Shown: positions 1 to 6,549, numbered from the stretch's first letter. The stretch: DNA of 11,576 nt from JAHRAH01 sp051009015 (GCA_051009015.1 JBPCWZ010000207.1:1-11576), one strand, 5' to 3'. The notes: a model not told the origin generated them from the letters alone. Translations and numbers: made by a program.

Positions 1-366
1 AAAGGCGAAAGCCCTCCATTCCCGTCATTCCCGCGAAAGCGGGAATCTAACGCCGCCGCGTCAGTGGCGGCATCATTTCGGGCGATACTATCGCGCCAGC
101 GGTAATAGTCGGTAATGGTGAAAGATGTTGCCGAATGTCCGGCGGCGGCTTTTGTTGTTTGCGCCGCTTCAACGGCGCGGGGCGCTATGTTGTCAGCGCC
201 GCCCGCCGATAAGGCGGCAAATGCCAAAATGGCAACGCCCAAAAAGGAAGGTAATAGCCGTTTGCCCAAAGGTCTCAGCCGTGCGCCGTGCGCCGTGCGC
301 CGTGCGCCGTGCGCCGGATGGTAAAAACTCGGCTTGTTTGTTGTGGTTCGTGTCCATCTTCGTCAT
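1..366 (-). CDS. 5' part of a putative exported protein, off the left edge, with an out-of-phase heptamer repeat
   Basis: I do not recognise the protein. Reading leftwards, a frame open from about position 281 to the window edge begins RLRPLGKRLLPSFLGVAILA and continues FAALSAGGA: a basic stretch, a hydrophobic core and small residues, as in a Sec signal peptide. It is followed by an Ala/Thr-rich stretch and TITDYYRWRDS. The best-placed starts are ATG at 366 (MTKMDTNHNKQ) or ATG at 357, 18-27 bases behind the predicted +1 of a consensus promoter. Between ATG and signal peptide lie five copies of GGCGCAC. With five copies the ATG frame misses the signal peptide and stops at 193; with 4 or 7 copies they join in frame. 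Alternatively translation starts after the repeat, at TTG 269. The last residues before the edge (LDSRFRGNDG) come from a dispersed hairpin repeat, so the gene could also be decayed. Existence of a real gene is likely; the exact start is uncertain. Confidence 0.5.
27..46. repeat. Dispersed hairpin repeat ATTCCCGC-GAAA-GCGGGAAT
   Basis: Perfect 8-base inverted repeat around a GAAA tetraloop, preceded by GTC. This GTCATTCCCGCGAAAGCGGGAAT type is widespread between genes in many proteobacteria. A second, slightly degraded member is at 10661-10682. Here it lies inside the open frame of the left-edge gene, where it reads as SRFRGND. Confidence 0.75.
281..315. repeat. Heptanucleotide tandem repeat (GTGCGCC)5
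   Basis: Five perfect head-to-tail copies of GTGCGCC on the plus strand (GGCGCAC on the minus strand), 35 bases. The unit length is not a multiple of three, so gain or loss of one copy shifts the reading frame. It lies between the ATG codons at 366/357 and the signal-peptide frame of the left-edge minus-strand gene. Confidence 0.95.
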
Positions 367-390
367 TGCCAAAACTCTTTGACTGCCGAT

Positions 391-418
391 ATTATACACG
401 AAAAATTACCCGTGTCAA
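391..418 (-). promoter_or_regulatory. Consensus sigma70 promoter of the left-edge gene
   Basis: On the minus strand TTGACA (413-418) and TATAAT (391-396) are separated by 16 bases. Both hexamers match the sigma70 consensus perfectly. Predicted +1 is near 384, about 18 bases before ATG 366. A weak purine stretch AAAGAG lies between them. Confidence 0.85.
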
Positions 419-446
419 GGGGTTTTGCCAAATTTTTTTATCTTTG

Positions 447-458
447 TGACAATTGTCA
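447..458. promoter_or_regulatory. Perfect 12-base palindrome, possible operator
   Basis: TGACAATTGTCA is a perfect palindrome about 30 bases upstream of the -35 box of the left-edge gene and downstream of the first TauE/SafE gene's stop. Its position (roughly -64 to -75) would suit a dimeric activator. No known regulator's site is recognised. Confidence 0.35.
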
Positions 459-521
459 ATTTCCGGCATTTTCGCCCGTTTTGTCTTTGATAATCACCGC
501 CGCTTTTGCAAGGTTTTATAT

Positions 522-1265
522 TCATAATGCCAATTGGCGGAGCATTGCGGCTATGGCGGCGGCGAGGATTACTGCCAATGCTACTGCGCGGTATTTTTGC
601 GGGTCGCTGCGGCCGAAAAGGCGGGAGCCGATGATGATGCCGCCAAAAAGCGCCGGTAATAATAATGCCGCACTTTGCAAATGCGCCGCACCGGCAACGC
701 CCAATGCGCCGCCCCATAACAATGCATAAATGTCGGTCAGCAAAAACATGCCGGCAAGGGATGCGCGAATGCGCGCCGGTTTTCGCTCTTTGTCCGCCAG
801 CAAAAACAGCGCGCATATTACGCCGCCGATAGCCGCCATTCCGTTGCCAATACCCGCCGCCAAACCGGCGACAACCGGCGGGGCGCGCCATCTTGCCATC
901 TTTCCGCTATGCTGCAAAAGCGCGATAATGCTGACCGCCGACAGCACAACATAGATTATCGGGCGCAAAATATCCGCCGACACATTCGCCAATAAAAACA
1001 CGCCCGCCGGAGAGCCGAAAGCCAAACCAATGCCGACTAATGCCACCCAGCGAAAATCCACCTGCCGCCACAAAGACGGCAGCATCCACAAACTCGCCGC
1101 TATTTCCAGCATAAAAACCATCGGCACAACCATCGCCGGTTTTGCCATCATCGTCAGCATCGCAACCGTCAATGCCGAAAAGCCGAAACCGGCAAAACCG
1201 CGCACAACCGCCGCGCCAAATACCGCAACCGCCGCGGCGACAAACTCCCAACCGGAAAAAATCAA
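522..1265 (-). CDS. TauE/SafE-family membrane permease (distal copy)
   Basis: Integral membrane protein of about 247 residues, assigned to the TauE/SafE (TSUP) family, whose members export or take up small sulfur- or carbon-containing anions such as sulfite or sulfoacetate. Residues 23-30 read GFAGFGFS, the Gly-rich motif of the first half. A related element, GIGNGMAAIGG, opens the second half at about 138-148. Roughly eight hydrophobic segments are visible and a charged linker sits near 158-167 (DKERKPARIR). The only start giving a complete first membrane segment is TTG at 1265; there is no in-frame ATG or GTG back to the stop at 1335-1337 and no clear Shine-Dalgarno sequence. It follows the second TauE/SafE gene by 67 bases on the same strand. 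Substrate cannot be told from sequence. Confidence 0.8.
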   Translation of the reverse strand: MIFSGWEFVAAAVAVFGAAVVRGFAGFGFSALTVAMLTMMAKPAMVVPMVFMLEIAASLWMLPSLWRQVDFRWVALVGIGLAFGSPAGVFLLANVSADILRPIIYVVLSAVSIIALLQHSGKMARWRAPPVVAGLAAGIGNGMAAIGGVICALFLLADKERKPARIRASLAGMFLLTDIYALLWGGALGVAGAAHLQSAALLLPALFGGIIIGSRLFGRSDPQKYRAVALAVILAAAIAAMLRQLAL

Positions 1266-1332
1266 AACCCGACCAAAACCGACAATAACACCGGCACCAG
1301 AGTCAAAAATTCCGCCGCCGCCGCCGTCATCA

Positions 1333-2109
1333 TCATCCTATCAACATCATCACTAACGCCGCCGATACCACAACAACCAAAGCGTGGCGGACGAAAACTT
1401 CCGATGACCGATGCAAAACATAACCCCCCACCGGCACGGCAAAAACCGACCCGGCAAGCATCCACAGCATCAAATCAAAACGCACCTGCCCTCCGCCCGC
1501 ATAGACCAAAGCCGACAAAGCCGAAAGCGCCAGCGCGATGATGATGGAAGTGCCGACAACGCGTTTTGGCAACTCTCCGCCCGCCAGTAATGCCGGTACT
1601 ATCAACACGCCGCCGCCAATGCCGGTTGCGCCCATTATCATGCCAATGCCAAAGCCGGATGCCGTTGTCGTTCGCGAAGTTTTGCCGCCGCCGCCGCTTT
1701 TGTCATTACCCTTGCCTTTGACGAAAAACATAAAAAAGATGGCGGCAATAATGGCGGCGATAACCAGCACTTTCAAACTTCCCTGTACTATCTCCCGATA
1801 TTGCGGCTGCCAATGCAGTGTCAGGTTTATCGCCGCCGCAGTCAATATCGCCCCCGGCGCCGCGCCCGCCAGAAAACGCCAAAACAAGCCGAAGTGAATA
1901 TGCCCGCGCCGCCAATGTTCGGCGGCGGCGAATACTTTTGTCAATGCCGTGTAGGCGCTTGCCGTGCCTATCGCCGCCGATATCGGCAAGCCGAAAAAAA
2001 GCGACAACGCCGGAATAACCAGCACCCCCCCGCCTACGCCCGAAAAGGAGATGAGAAAGCCCATGGCAAAACCGCAAGCAAGCGCCTGCCCGATAAAAAG
2101 CCAATCCAT
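1333..2109 (-). CDS. TauE/SafE-family membrane permease (proximal copy)
   Basis: 258-residue membrane protein of the TauE/SafE (TSUP) family with the classical two-fold layout: FSGVGGG at residues 22-28 and ATGIGGG at 161-167, each followed by a proline-containing hydrophobic helix, plus TALTK (54-58) and GTS (186-188). The halves are joined by a cytoplasmic linker KGKGNDKSGGGGKTSR (131-146). About eight membrane segments. The open frame extends far upstream, but that part overlaps the phosphatidylserine decarboxylase gene and looks antigenic-neutral shadow sequence; ATG 2109 starts exactly before the first membrane helix and lies 22 bases after the psd stop, so I chose it. No strong Shine-Dalgarno sequence. 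Probably cotranscribed with psd and ilvC. Likely role: transport of a small, possibly sulfur-containing anion; substrate unknown. Confidence 0.88.
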   Translation of the reverse strand: MDWLFIGQALACGFAMGFLISFSGVGGGVLVIPALSLFFGLPISAAIGTASAYTALTKVFAAAEHWRRGHIHFGLFWRFLAGAAPGAILTAAAINLTLHWQPQYREIVQGSLKVLVIAAIIAAIFFMFFVKGKGNDKSGGGGKTSRTTTASGFGIGMIMGATGIGGGVLIVPALLAGGELPKRVVGTSIIIALALSALSALVYAGGGQVRFDLMLWMLAGSVFAVPVGGYVLHRSSEVFVRHALVVVVSAALVMMLIG

Positions 2110-2131
2110 CGGAGGTTTGGCTTGCCGCTTA

Positions 2132-2764
2132 TTACAAGTTCGGCGCGCGGGCAAGGCGCGATATGCCCGCCCTGACGCGCTCGCCAAGCGCGGTTTCCGG
2201 CAGCCACTCGGGCGGCAAATAGACATCGGCGCGCGAGCCGAAACGAATAAAGCCGTAGCGGTCGCCCGCCGCGACTTTTTCGCCGATATTGACATGACAC
2301 AACACGCGGCGGGCGATAAAACCGGCAACTTGCATAACCGCGACATTGTCGCCGCCCGCAGTTTGCAAAACAACAAGATGGCGCTCATTCTCATCCGATG
2401 CCTTGTCCAGCGCGGCGTTGAAAAACCCGCCGGCGAATCGTTTGGATTCCACAACCTTGCCCGCTACCGGCGCGCGGTTGGCATGGACATTAAAAGGGCT
2501 CATAAACACGCCTATCTTCAATGCCGGCTTGTCGTCAAAAGGCGATGTCGCGATGCCGACAAAAACCACTTTGCCATCCGCCGCCGAAAGCACCTCGCCT
2601 TCTTTGGCATAACACCGCCGCACAGGGTCGCGAAAAAATTGCAAACAAAACACCACCGCAACAAACCCCGGCAACGCCAGCCAAAAGCCGCCGACAAACC
2701 ACACAAACGCCGTCGCCAAAACGGCGACGGTGGTAATGTCGCGTCCTTCGGGGGCTATGCGCAT
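2132..2764 (-). CDS. psd: Phosphatidylserine decarboxylase proenzyme, short form
   Basis: 210-residue proenzyme that decarboxylates phosphatidylserine to phosphatidylethanolamine at the inner membrane. Two hydrophobic segments at about 12-40 form the membrane anchor, followed by FFRDP (43-47), ADG with the expected catalytic Asp at 63, and SPFNVHANRAP (89-99) with the expected His at 94. The self-cleavage site is RFGS, where Gly176-Ser177 would be split to leave a pyruvoyl group on a short alpha chain of 34 residues. The short length and FGS instead of LGST place it with the compact Psd type rather than the longer E. coli type. It starts 33 bases after ilvC, the ilvC-psd order seen in many betaproteobacteria; its usual neighbour pssA is here about 7 kb away on the other strand. 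Confidence 0.96.
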   Translation of the reverse strand: MRIAPEGRDITTVAVLATAFVWFVGGFWLALPGFVAVVFCLQFFRDPVRRCYAKEGEVLSAADGKVVFVGIATSPFDDKPALKIGVFMSPFNVHANRAPVAGKVVESKRFAGGFFNAALDKASDENERHLVVLQTAGGDNVAVMQVAGFIARRVLCHVNIGEKVAAGDRYGFIRFGSRADVYLPPEWLPETALGERVRAGISRLARAPNL

Positions 2765-2797
2765 TGTTTTGCCGGTTTGTTGCCGCTTTGCGGGTGT

Positions 2798-3814
2798 TTA
2801 GTTTTTGTCCTTGTCAACAAGGCGGTTTTTGCCTATCCACGGCATCATCTCCCGCAACTTCGCGCCGGTTTCTTCCACTTTGGCATTTGCCGCCGCGCGG
2901 CGCATCGCCTTGACCGAAGGGGAGTTGGCGCGGCATTCCAAAATAAACTCGCGGGCGAAGTTGCCGTTTTGGATCTCGTCCAAAATGCGCTTCATCTCGG
3001 TGCGGGTTTCTTCGTTAACAATCCGCGGGCCGCGGCTGATGTCGCCGTATTCCGCCGTGTTGGAGATGGAATAGCGCATGTTGGCAATGCCGCCTTCGTA
3101 AAGCAAATCCACGATGAGTTTGAGTTCGTGAATGCATTCAAAATATGCCATCTCCGGCGCATAACCCGCTTCCACCAGCGTGTTAAAACCGGCTTCGGCA
3201 AGGGCGGTCAAACCGCCGCACAATACCACTTGCTCGCCGAACAAATCGGTTTCGGTTTCTTCGCGGAATGATGTTTCTATGATGCCCGCGCGCCCGCCGC
3301 CAATCGCCGCGGCATACGCCAAAGCCATGTCTCGGGCTTTGCCGCTGTTGTCTTTGTGTATCGCTATCAAACACGGCACTCCCGCACCGGCGACAAAGGT
3401 GGAGCGCACCAAATGACCGGGACCCTTCGGCGCTATCATTACCACATCCAAATCGGCGCGCGCTTCTATCTGGTTGAAGTGAATATTGAAACCATGGGCA
3501 AAGCCAATCGCCGCGCCCTTCTTTGCCGCCCCTGCAATGTCGCGGTCATATACTTCTTTTTGCGTCTCGTCCGGCAGCAGCAGCATAATGATATCGCCCG
3601 TCGCCGCCGCCGCCGAAGGTTCCGCCACTTCCAGCCCGGCTTTTTTTGCCTTTTTCCACGATGCGCCGTCTTTGCGCGCGCCGACGACGACTTTTATGCC
3701 GCTTTCGTTCAGGTTGTTGGCATGCGCATGCCCTTGCGAACCGTAGCCGATAATGGCGATGGTCTTGCCGTCCAATCGCGCCATGTCGGCGTCTTTGTTG
3801 TAGAAAATTTTCAT
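2798..3814 (-). CDS. ilvC: Ketol-acid reductoisomerase (NADP+), class I
   Basis: 338-residue cytosolic enzyme of branched-chain amino acid synthesis. It isomerises and reduces 2-acetolactate and 2-aceto-2-hydroxybutyrate with NADPH, using Mg2+. The N-terminal Rossmann domain has GYGSQGHAHA (23-32). The cofactor-discriminating loop GARKDGASW (45-53) has Arg47 and Ser52, as in NADPH users. His107 and GPGHLVR (131-137) follow. The knotted C-terminal domain carries the metal ligands Asp190, Glu194, Glu226 and Glu230 and Ser251. Length is typical of the short class I form. ATG 3814 has AAGGAG nine bases upstream and a TATAAT box about 54 bases upstream. No ilvBN genes precede it; a small membrane protein and a symporter do. 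It heads the run ilvC-psd-TauE-TauE. Confidence 0.98.
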   Translation of the reverse strand: MKIFYNKDADMARLDGKTIAIIGYGSQGHAHANNLNESGIKVVVGARKDGASWKKAKKAGLEVAEPSAAAATGDIIMLLLPDETQKEVYDRDIAGAAKKGAAIGFAHGFNIHFNQIEARADLDVVMIAPKGPGHLVRSTFVAGAGVPCLIAIHKDNSGKARDMALAYAAAIGGGRAGIIETSFREETETDLFGEQVVLCGGLTALAEAGFNTLVEAGYAPEMAYFECIHELKLIVDLLYEGGIANMRYSISNTAEYGDISRGPRIVNEETRTEMKRILDEIQNGNFAREFILECRANSPSVKAMRRAAANAKVEETGAKLREMMPWIGKNRLVDKDKN

Positions 3815-3823
3815 CGTGCCGCG

Positions 3824-3829
3824 CTCCTT
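3824..3829 (-). promoter_or_regulatory. Ribosome binding site of ilvC
   Basis: AAGGAG on the minus strand, nine bases before ATG 3814. It supports that start and contrasts with the SD-less genes in the window. Confidence 0.8.
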
Positions 3830-3863
3830 TGTTGTTGTTGCTCCCGCATTGTTTGGAATGGGC

Positions 3864-3876
3864 GGTTATTATAACC
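3864..3876 (-). promoter_or_regulatory. ilvC promoter -10 box inside a 13-base palindrome
   Basis: TATAAT on the minus strand (3868-3873) is a perfect -10 hexamer; predicted +1 near 3861 gives a leader of about 47 bases. No good -35 is seen at 17-18 bases. The box lies in the odd palindrome GGTTAT-A-ATAACC (3864-3876), which might be an operator. Confidence 0.55.
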
Positions 3877-3898
3877 CGCAATTGTCCGCTTTGTGATA

Positions 3899-4243
3899 TC
3901 AGGCAATCATCGCCATCATATAAAACAAATACCAGATAGCCGACATCAGCCCCCCGGTGATGATTAAATGAAGGGCGAACTCGTAAATGCAAAACGACGA
4001 ACGCCGGGGCCAGATGCACCGGCGGAAAAGCAATATCAGCGGCGCCGCGCCAACGGCAAAAAACGCCGGTATCCAGCCCAGAAAGATGGCGGCAACGACA
4101 ACCATAACGGATAGTTGCTCAATAACCGGAATGCCGCTGGCATTGCCGACCAAGCCGCCGACATAGGCGACCATGGAAAAAGCCGCATAGCCGTAGATGC
4201 AAAACTCAAAAGGCGCGGCGCGGATGCAGTGTGGAAACCGCAC
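3899..4243 (-). CDS. Unrecognised small membrane protein with an internal repeat
   Basis: I do not recognise this protein. About 114 residues, strongly hydrophobic, with likely membrane segments near 15-35, 44-73 and 91-114. An internal duplication is visible: residues 6-20 and 76-90 both follow CI-x6-FCIY-x-[YF]-A, exactly 70 residues apart. This argues that the frame is truly coding. The start is uncertain: GTG 4243 is the only normal start upstream of the first repeat; the frame stays open back to TAA at 4289-4291. That TAA directly follows the symporter's own TAA in the same frame, so the gene sits in frame behind a tandem TAATAA. No Shine-Dalgarno sequence is evident. Its position suggests cotranscription with the symporter. 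Confidence 0.55.
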   Translation of the reverse strand: MRFPHCIRAAPFEFCIYGYAAFSMVAYVGGLVGNASGIPVIEQLSVMVVVAAIFLGWIPAFFAVGAAPLILLFRRCIWPRRSSFCIYEFALHLIITGGLMSAIWYLFYMMAMIA

Positions 4244-4291
4244 CCGCGCCGCTTGTTTGGCGTTATCACCGATGATATCGCCGATGATTTA

Positions 4292-6136
4292 TTATTGCGC
4301 CTTGCCGAACTTGGAAACCGTCGTTTCGCCCATCGGATAGCGAATGTCGTCAACCATATCCTGAATGTCCTGCGGCGGCGGCGAAGTCATAAGCGACACC
4401 ACAACCATTGTCACAAAACATACAACCATGCCGACAATGCCAAAACGCAGATGGTCAAGATGCAGTATCGGGTCGCCGCCGGTGCGCAAGTGATACAGGT
4501 AAAAACTGCCGCTGATAAAGCCCGCGGCAATACCGGAAAGCGCGCCGGCGCGGTTTGCCCGCTTCCACCAAACGCCAAGCACCAAAGGCACAAACAAGCC
4601 CGATGCCGCAAAAGAAAACGCCCAGATGACGCCGCCCAAAATGCCGGTTAGTTGCAACGCCGCAAGGGACGCGCCGAGTATGCCGATGCCGATAAGCAAA
4701 ACCCGCGCAACTATCAAACGGTGCGCCGCCGATGCTTTCGGGTCCAATATCTTGCCATAGACATCGTGCGAAAGCGCATTTGCAATCGCCAGCAACAAGC
4801 CGTCCGCAGTGGAAAGCGCGGCAGCCAAACCGCCCGCCGCAACCAAACCGGAAACCCAGTAAGGCAAACCTGCCATCTCCGGCGTTGCAAGCACGACAAC
4901 ATCGGGGCGTATTACCAATTCACCCATGCCAACAATACCATCGCTGTTGAGGTCAATGAAATCGGCAAATTGCACTTCTTTCCACCTTGCAAACCAGTTA
5001 AGCGATTCCAAAGCGGCGGCTTCCATTCCCACCAAATTCTCCAGGAAGTTAAACTTGGCAAAAGTCGCCAATGCCGGAGCGGTGAAATAGAGCAGGAAGA
5101 TAAACAGCAACGACCACGCTACCGAAATGCGCGCATCGCGCACCGAAGGAGTCGTGAAAAAGCGCATCAGAACATGCGGCAAACTCGCCGTCCCCGCCAT
5201 CAGGCAGAATATCAAAGCCGAATACTTCCAAAGCGCAACCGGGTCGGTGTTTGGTATCCAGTGCGGGTTGGTAATGGCTTTGACGGTTTTGGCATTGGTG
5301 CAAAGTTCGGTTACTTCCTTACTGCACACTTGAACCGTCGCATATGCCTCGCCGCCAAGCCCGTGCTGCACTTCCAATTCGGCGATGTCTTTCAACAAAC
5401 CGCCGTAGGCAAGTTGCGGCAAAAAGCCCTGGTCCCAAACGATGGACAGCCACACAACCGGCATAATGTAGGCAAATATCAAAACGATATATTGCGCCAC
5501 TTGCGTCCATGTTACGGCGCGCATGCCGCCGAGCATTGAACACATAAGAATACCGGCAAGCCCCACAAATACCGCCCACTCAAAGGGAATGCCAAAAGCG
5601 CGCGATGCGATGGTGCCAGCCGCGTTTATCTGACTCGTAACATAAGTCAAAGAGCAAACAAACAAAACGACAACGCCAAAAAAGCGCGCCATGTTGCCGC
5701 CATACCGCGCCCCCAGAAAGTCCGGCACCGTGTAGGCGCCAAACTTGCGCAGGTAGGGCGCAAGCAAAGTCGCAACAAGCACATAACCGCCCGTCCATCC
5801 TACAAGCAAAGCCGTGTAGCCGTAGCCGGTGAAGAAGATGCCGCCCGCCATTGCAACAAACGACGCCCCGCTCATCCAGTCGGCGGCGGTTGCCATTCCG
5901 TTATACACCGCCGGGACGCTGCGCCCGGCGACATAATACTGGTTGACCATTGTCGTGCGCGACATCACGCCGATGGCGGCGTATATCAAAATGGTAAAGC
6001 CGACAAAGCCGTAACTGATGACCGTCTCGCTGACGCCGGCGTTGTCCAACACCGCCATCAGGGCGACAAAAGCCAAAAATCCCCCGGCGTAAATGCCGTA
6101 GATTTTGTTGAGATTGCGCTGAAAATCACCGGGCAT
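4292..6136 (-). CDS. Sodium:solute symporter, large subunit (ActP-like, VC_2705 type)
   Basis: 614-residue inner-membrane sodium/solute symporter of the SSS family, the group that works with a DUF4212 small subunit. Relatives include acetate permease ActP, so a small monocarboxylate is the likeliest substrate, but this is inferred. Family landmarks: NQYYVAGRSVPAVYNGMATA near 65-84, ADWMSGASF near 85-93, GTASLPHVLMRFFTTP (315-330), LSTADGLLLAIANALSHD (441-458), and FAASGLFVPLVLGVWWKR (509-526). About 13 membrane segments. A non-membrane loop at 250-300 holds two cysteines (271, 279). Residues 395-406, DLNSDGIVGMGE, match an EF-hand calcium loop. ATG 6136 overlaps the stop of the small subunit by one base (TAATG), giving translational coupling. 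It ends in tandem TAATAA. Confidence 0.93.
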   Translation of the reverse strand: MPGDFQRNLNKIYGIYAGGFLAFVALMAVLDNAGVSETVISYGFVGFTILIYAAIGVMSRTTMVNQYYVAGRSVPAVYNGMATAADWMSGASFVAMAGGIFFTGYGYTALLVGWTGGYVLVATLLAPYLRKFGAYTVPDFLGARYGGNMARFFGVVVLFVCSLTYVTSQINAAGTIASRAFGIPFEWAVFVGLAGILMCSMLGGMRAVTWTQVAQYIVLIFAYIMPVVWLSIVWDQGFLPQLAYGGLLKDIAELEVQHGLGGEAYATVQVCSKEVTELCTNAKTVKAITNPHWIPNTDPVALWKYSALIFCLMAGTASLPHVLMRFFTTPSVRDARISVAWSLLFIFLLYFTAPALATFAKFNFLENLVGMEAAALESLNWFARWKEVQFADFIDLNSDGIVGMGELVIRPDVVVLATPEMAGLPYWVSGLVAAGGLAAALSTADGLLLAIANALSHDVYGKILDPKASAAHRLIVARVLLIGIGILGASLAALQLTGILGGVIWAFSFAASGLFVPLVLGVWWKRANRAGALSGIAAGFISGSFYLYHLRTGGDPILHLDHLRFGIVGMVVCFVTMVVVSLMTSPPPQDIQDMVDDIRYPMGETTVSKFGKAQ

Positions 6137-6411
6137 TATTTCGCCTCCGTTTGGTTTTGGTCTTCGCTCAGGCCGTGTTCGGAGTCAATCTTCTCCTGCG
6201 CTTTGGCGAAGACGAAGATGATGACGACAAAAGCAAAAAGCGACCCCTGCGCCGCGGCGTAATAGCCGAGCGGAAAGCCGAGCACCGTGACCTCGTTCAG
6301 TTGCGCCACAAAGAAGTGGACGAGGTAGGCGAAGAAAAACCACGCCGCCAGCACTTTCCATAACAAGCCGCGGCTGGCGCGCCAATGCTTGTCCAATTTC
6401 TCTTTATCCAT
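6136..6411 (-). CDS. DUF4212 small subunit of the sodium:solute symporter
   Basis: 91-residue membrane protein of the DUF4212 family, which is found directly upstream of SSS symporters of the VC_2705 type and is taken to be their small subunit. The N-terminus DKHWRASRGLLWKVLAAWF matches the family; membrane helices lie near 16-37 and 50-70, with GFPLGYYAAAQGS (45-57) between and at the start of the second. The C-terminal tail is hydrophilic. An in-frame ATG exists at 6429, but ATG 6411 has AAAGGAGA just upstream, and that Shine-Dalgarno sequence lies inside the longer version, so 6411 is preferred. Stop and next start overlap as TAATG. First gene of the minus-strand block, divergent from the oxidase gene. 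Confidence 0.9.
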   Translation of the reverse strand: MDKEKLDKHWRASRGLLWKVLAAWFFFAYLVHFFVAQLNEVTVLGFPLGYYAAAQGSLFAFVVIIFVFAKAQEKIDSEHGLSEDQNQTEAK

Positions 6412-6432
6412 CGCAATATCTCCTTTCATCGG

Positions 6433-6470
6433 TGTGTGTTAATGATGCGAAAAGCAATTTATAACACACA
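6433..6470. repeat. 9-base inverted repeat in the divergent promoter region
   Basis: TGTGTGTTA (6433-6441) and TAACACACA (6462-6470) are perfect inverted arms with a 20-base gap. One arm covers the likely -10 region of the DUF4212 gene (TATAAA on the minus strand, 6458-6463, weak -35-like TTGTGT at 6483-6488). An operator is possible. Confidence 0.45.
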
Positions 6471-6501
6471 AAACGGCAAAAAACACAAAAAAGCGCAAAT
6501 T

Positions 6502-6519
6502 GGCAAAATTTTTTTTGCC
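6502..6519. repeat. A/T-rich hairpin in the divergent promoter region
   Basis: GGCAAAA-TTTT-TTTTGCC, a 7-base stem with a 4-base loop between the two divergent transcription units. It is upstream of both promoters, so a terminator function is unlikely; it may bend DNA or bind a regulator. Confidence 0.3.
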
Positions 6520-6543
6520 GCCCGAAATGCCGGTTAATTGCCG

Positions 6544-6549
6544 TATAAT
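6544..6549 (+). promoter_or_regulatory. -10 box of the oxidase subunit I gene
   Basis: Perfect TATAAT; predicted +1 near 6556, giving a leader of about 36 bases before ATG 6592. No convincing -35 hexamer at 16-18 bases (TTGCCG at 6515-6520 is 23 bases away), which would fit dependence on an activator. Confidence 0.5.

Noticed and set aside
2110..2454. N-terminal extension of the proximal TauE/SafE gene
   Set aside because: It overlaps psd in another frame and is not membrane-like; ATG 2109 starts right before the first helix.
1964..3271. 435-codon plus-strand open frame
   Set aside because: It lies antisense to psd and ilvC, both clearly identified, and is low-complexity Arg/Ala/His-rich; a shadow of GC-rich coding sequence.
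4652..5539. 295-codon plus-strand open frame
   Set aside because: Entirely antisense to the sodium:solute symporter; composition rich in Arg/Gln/His with no recognisable domain.
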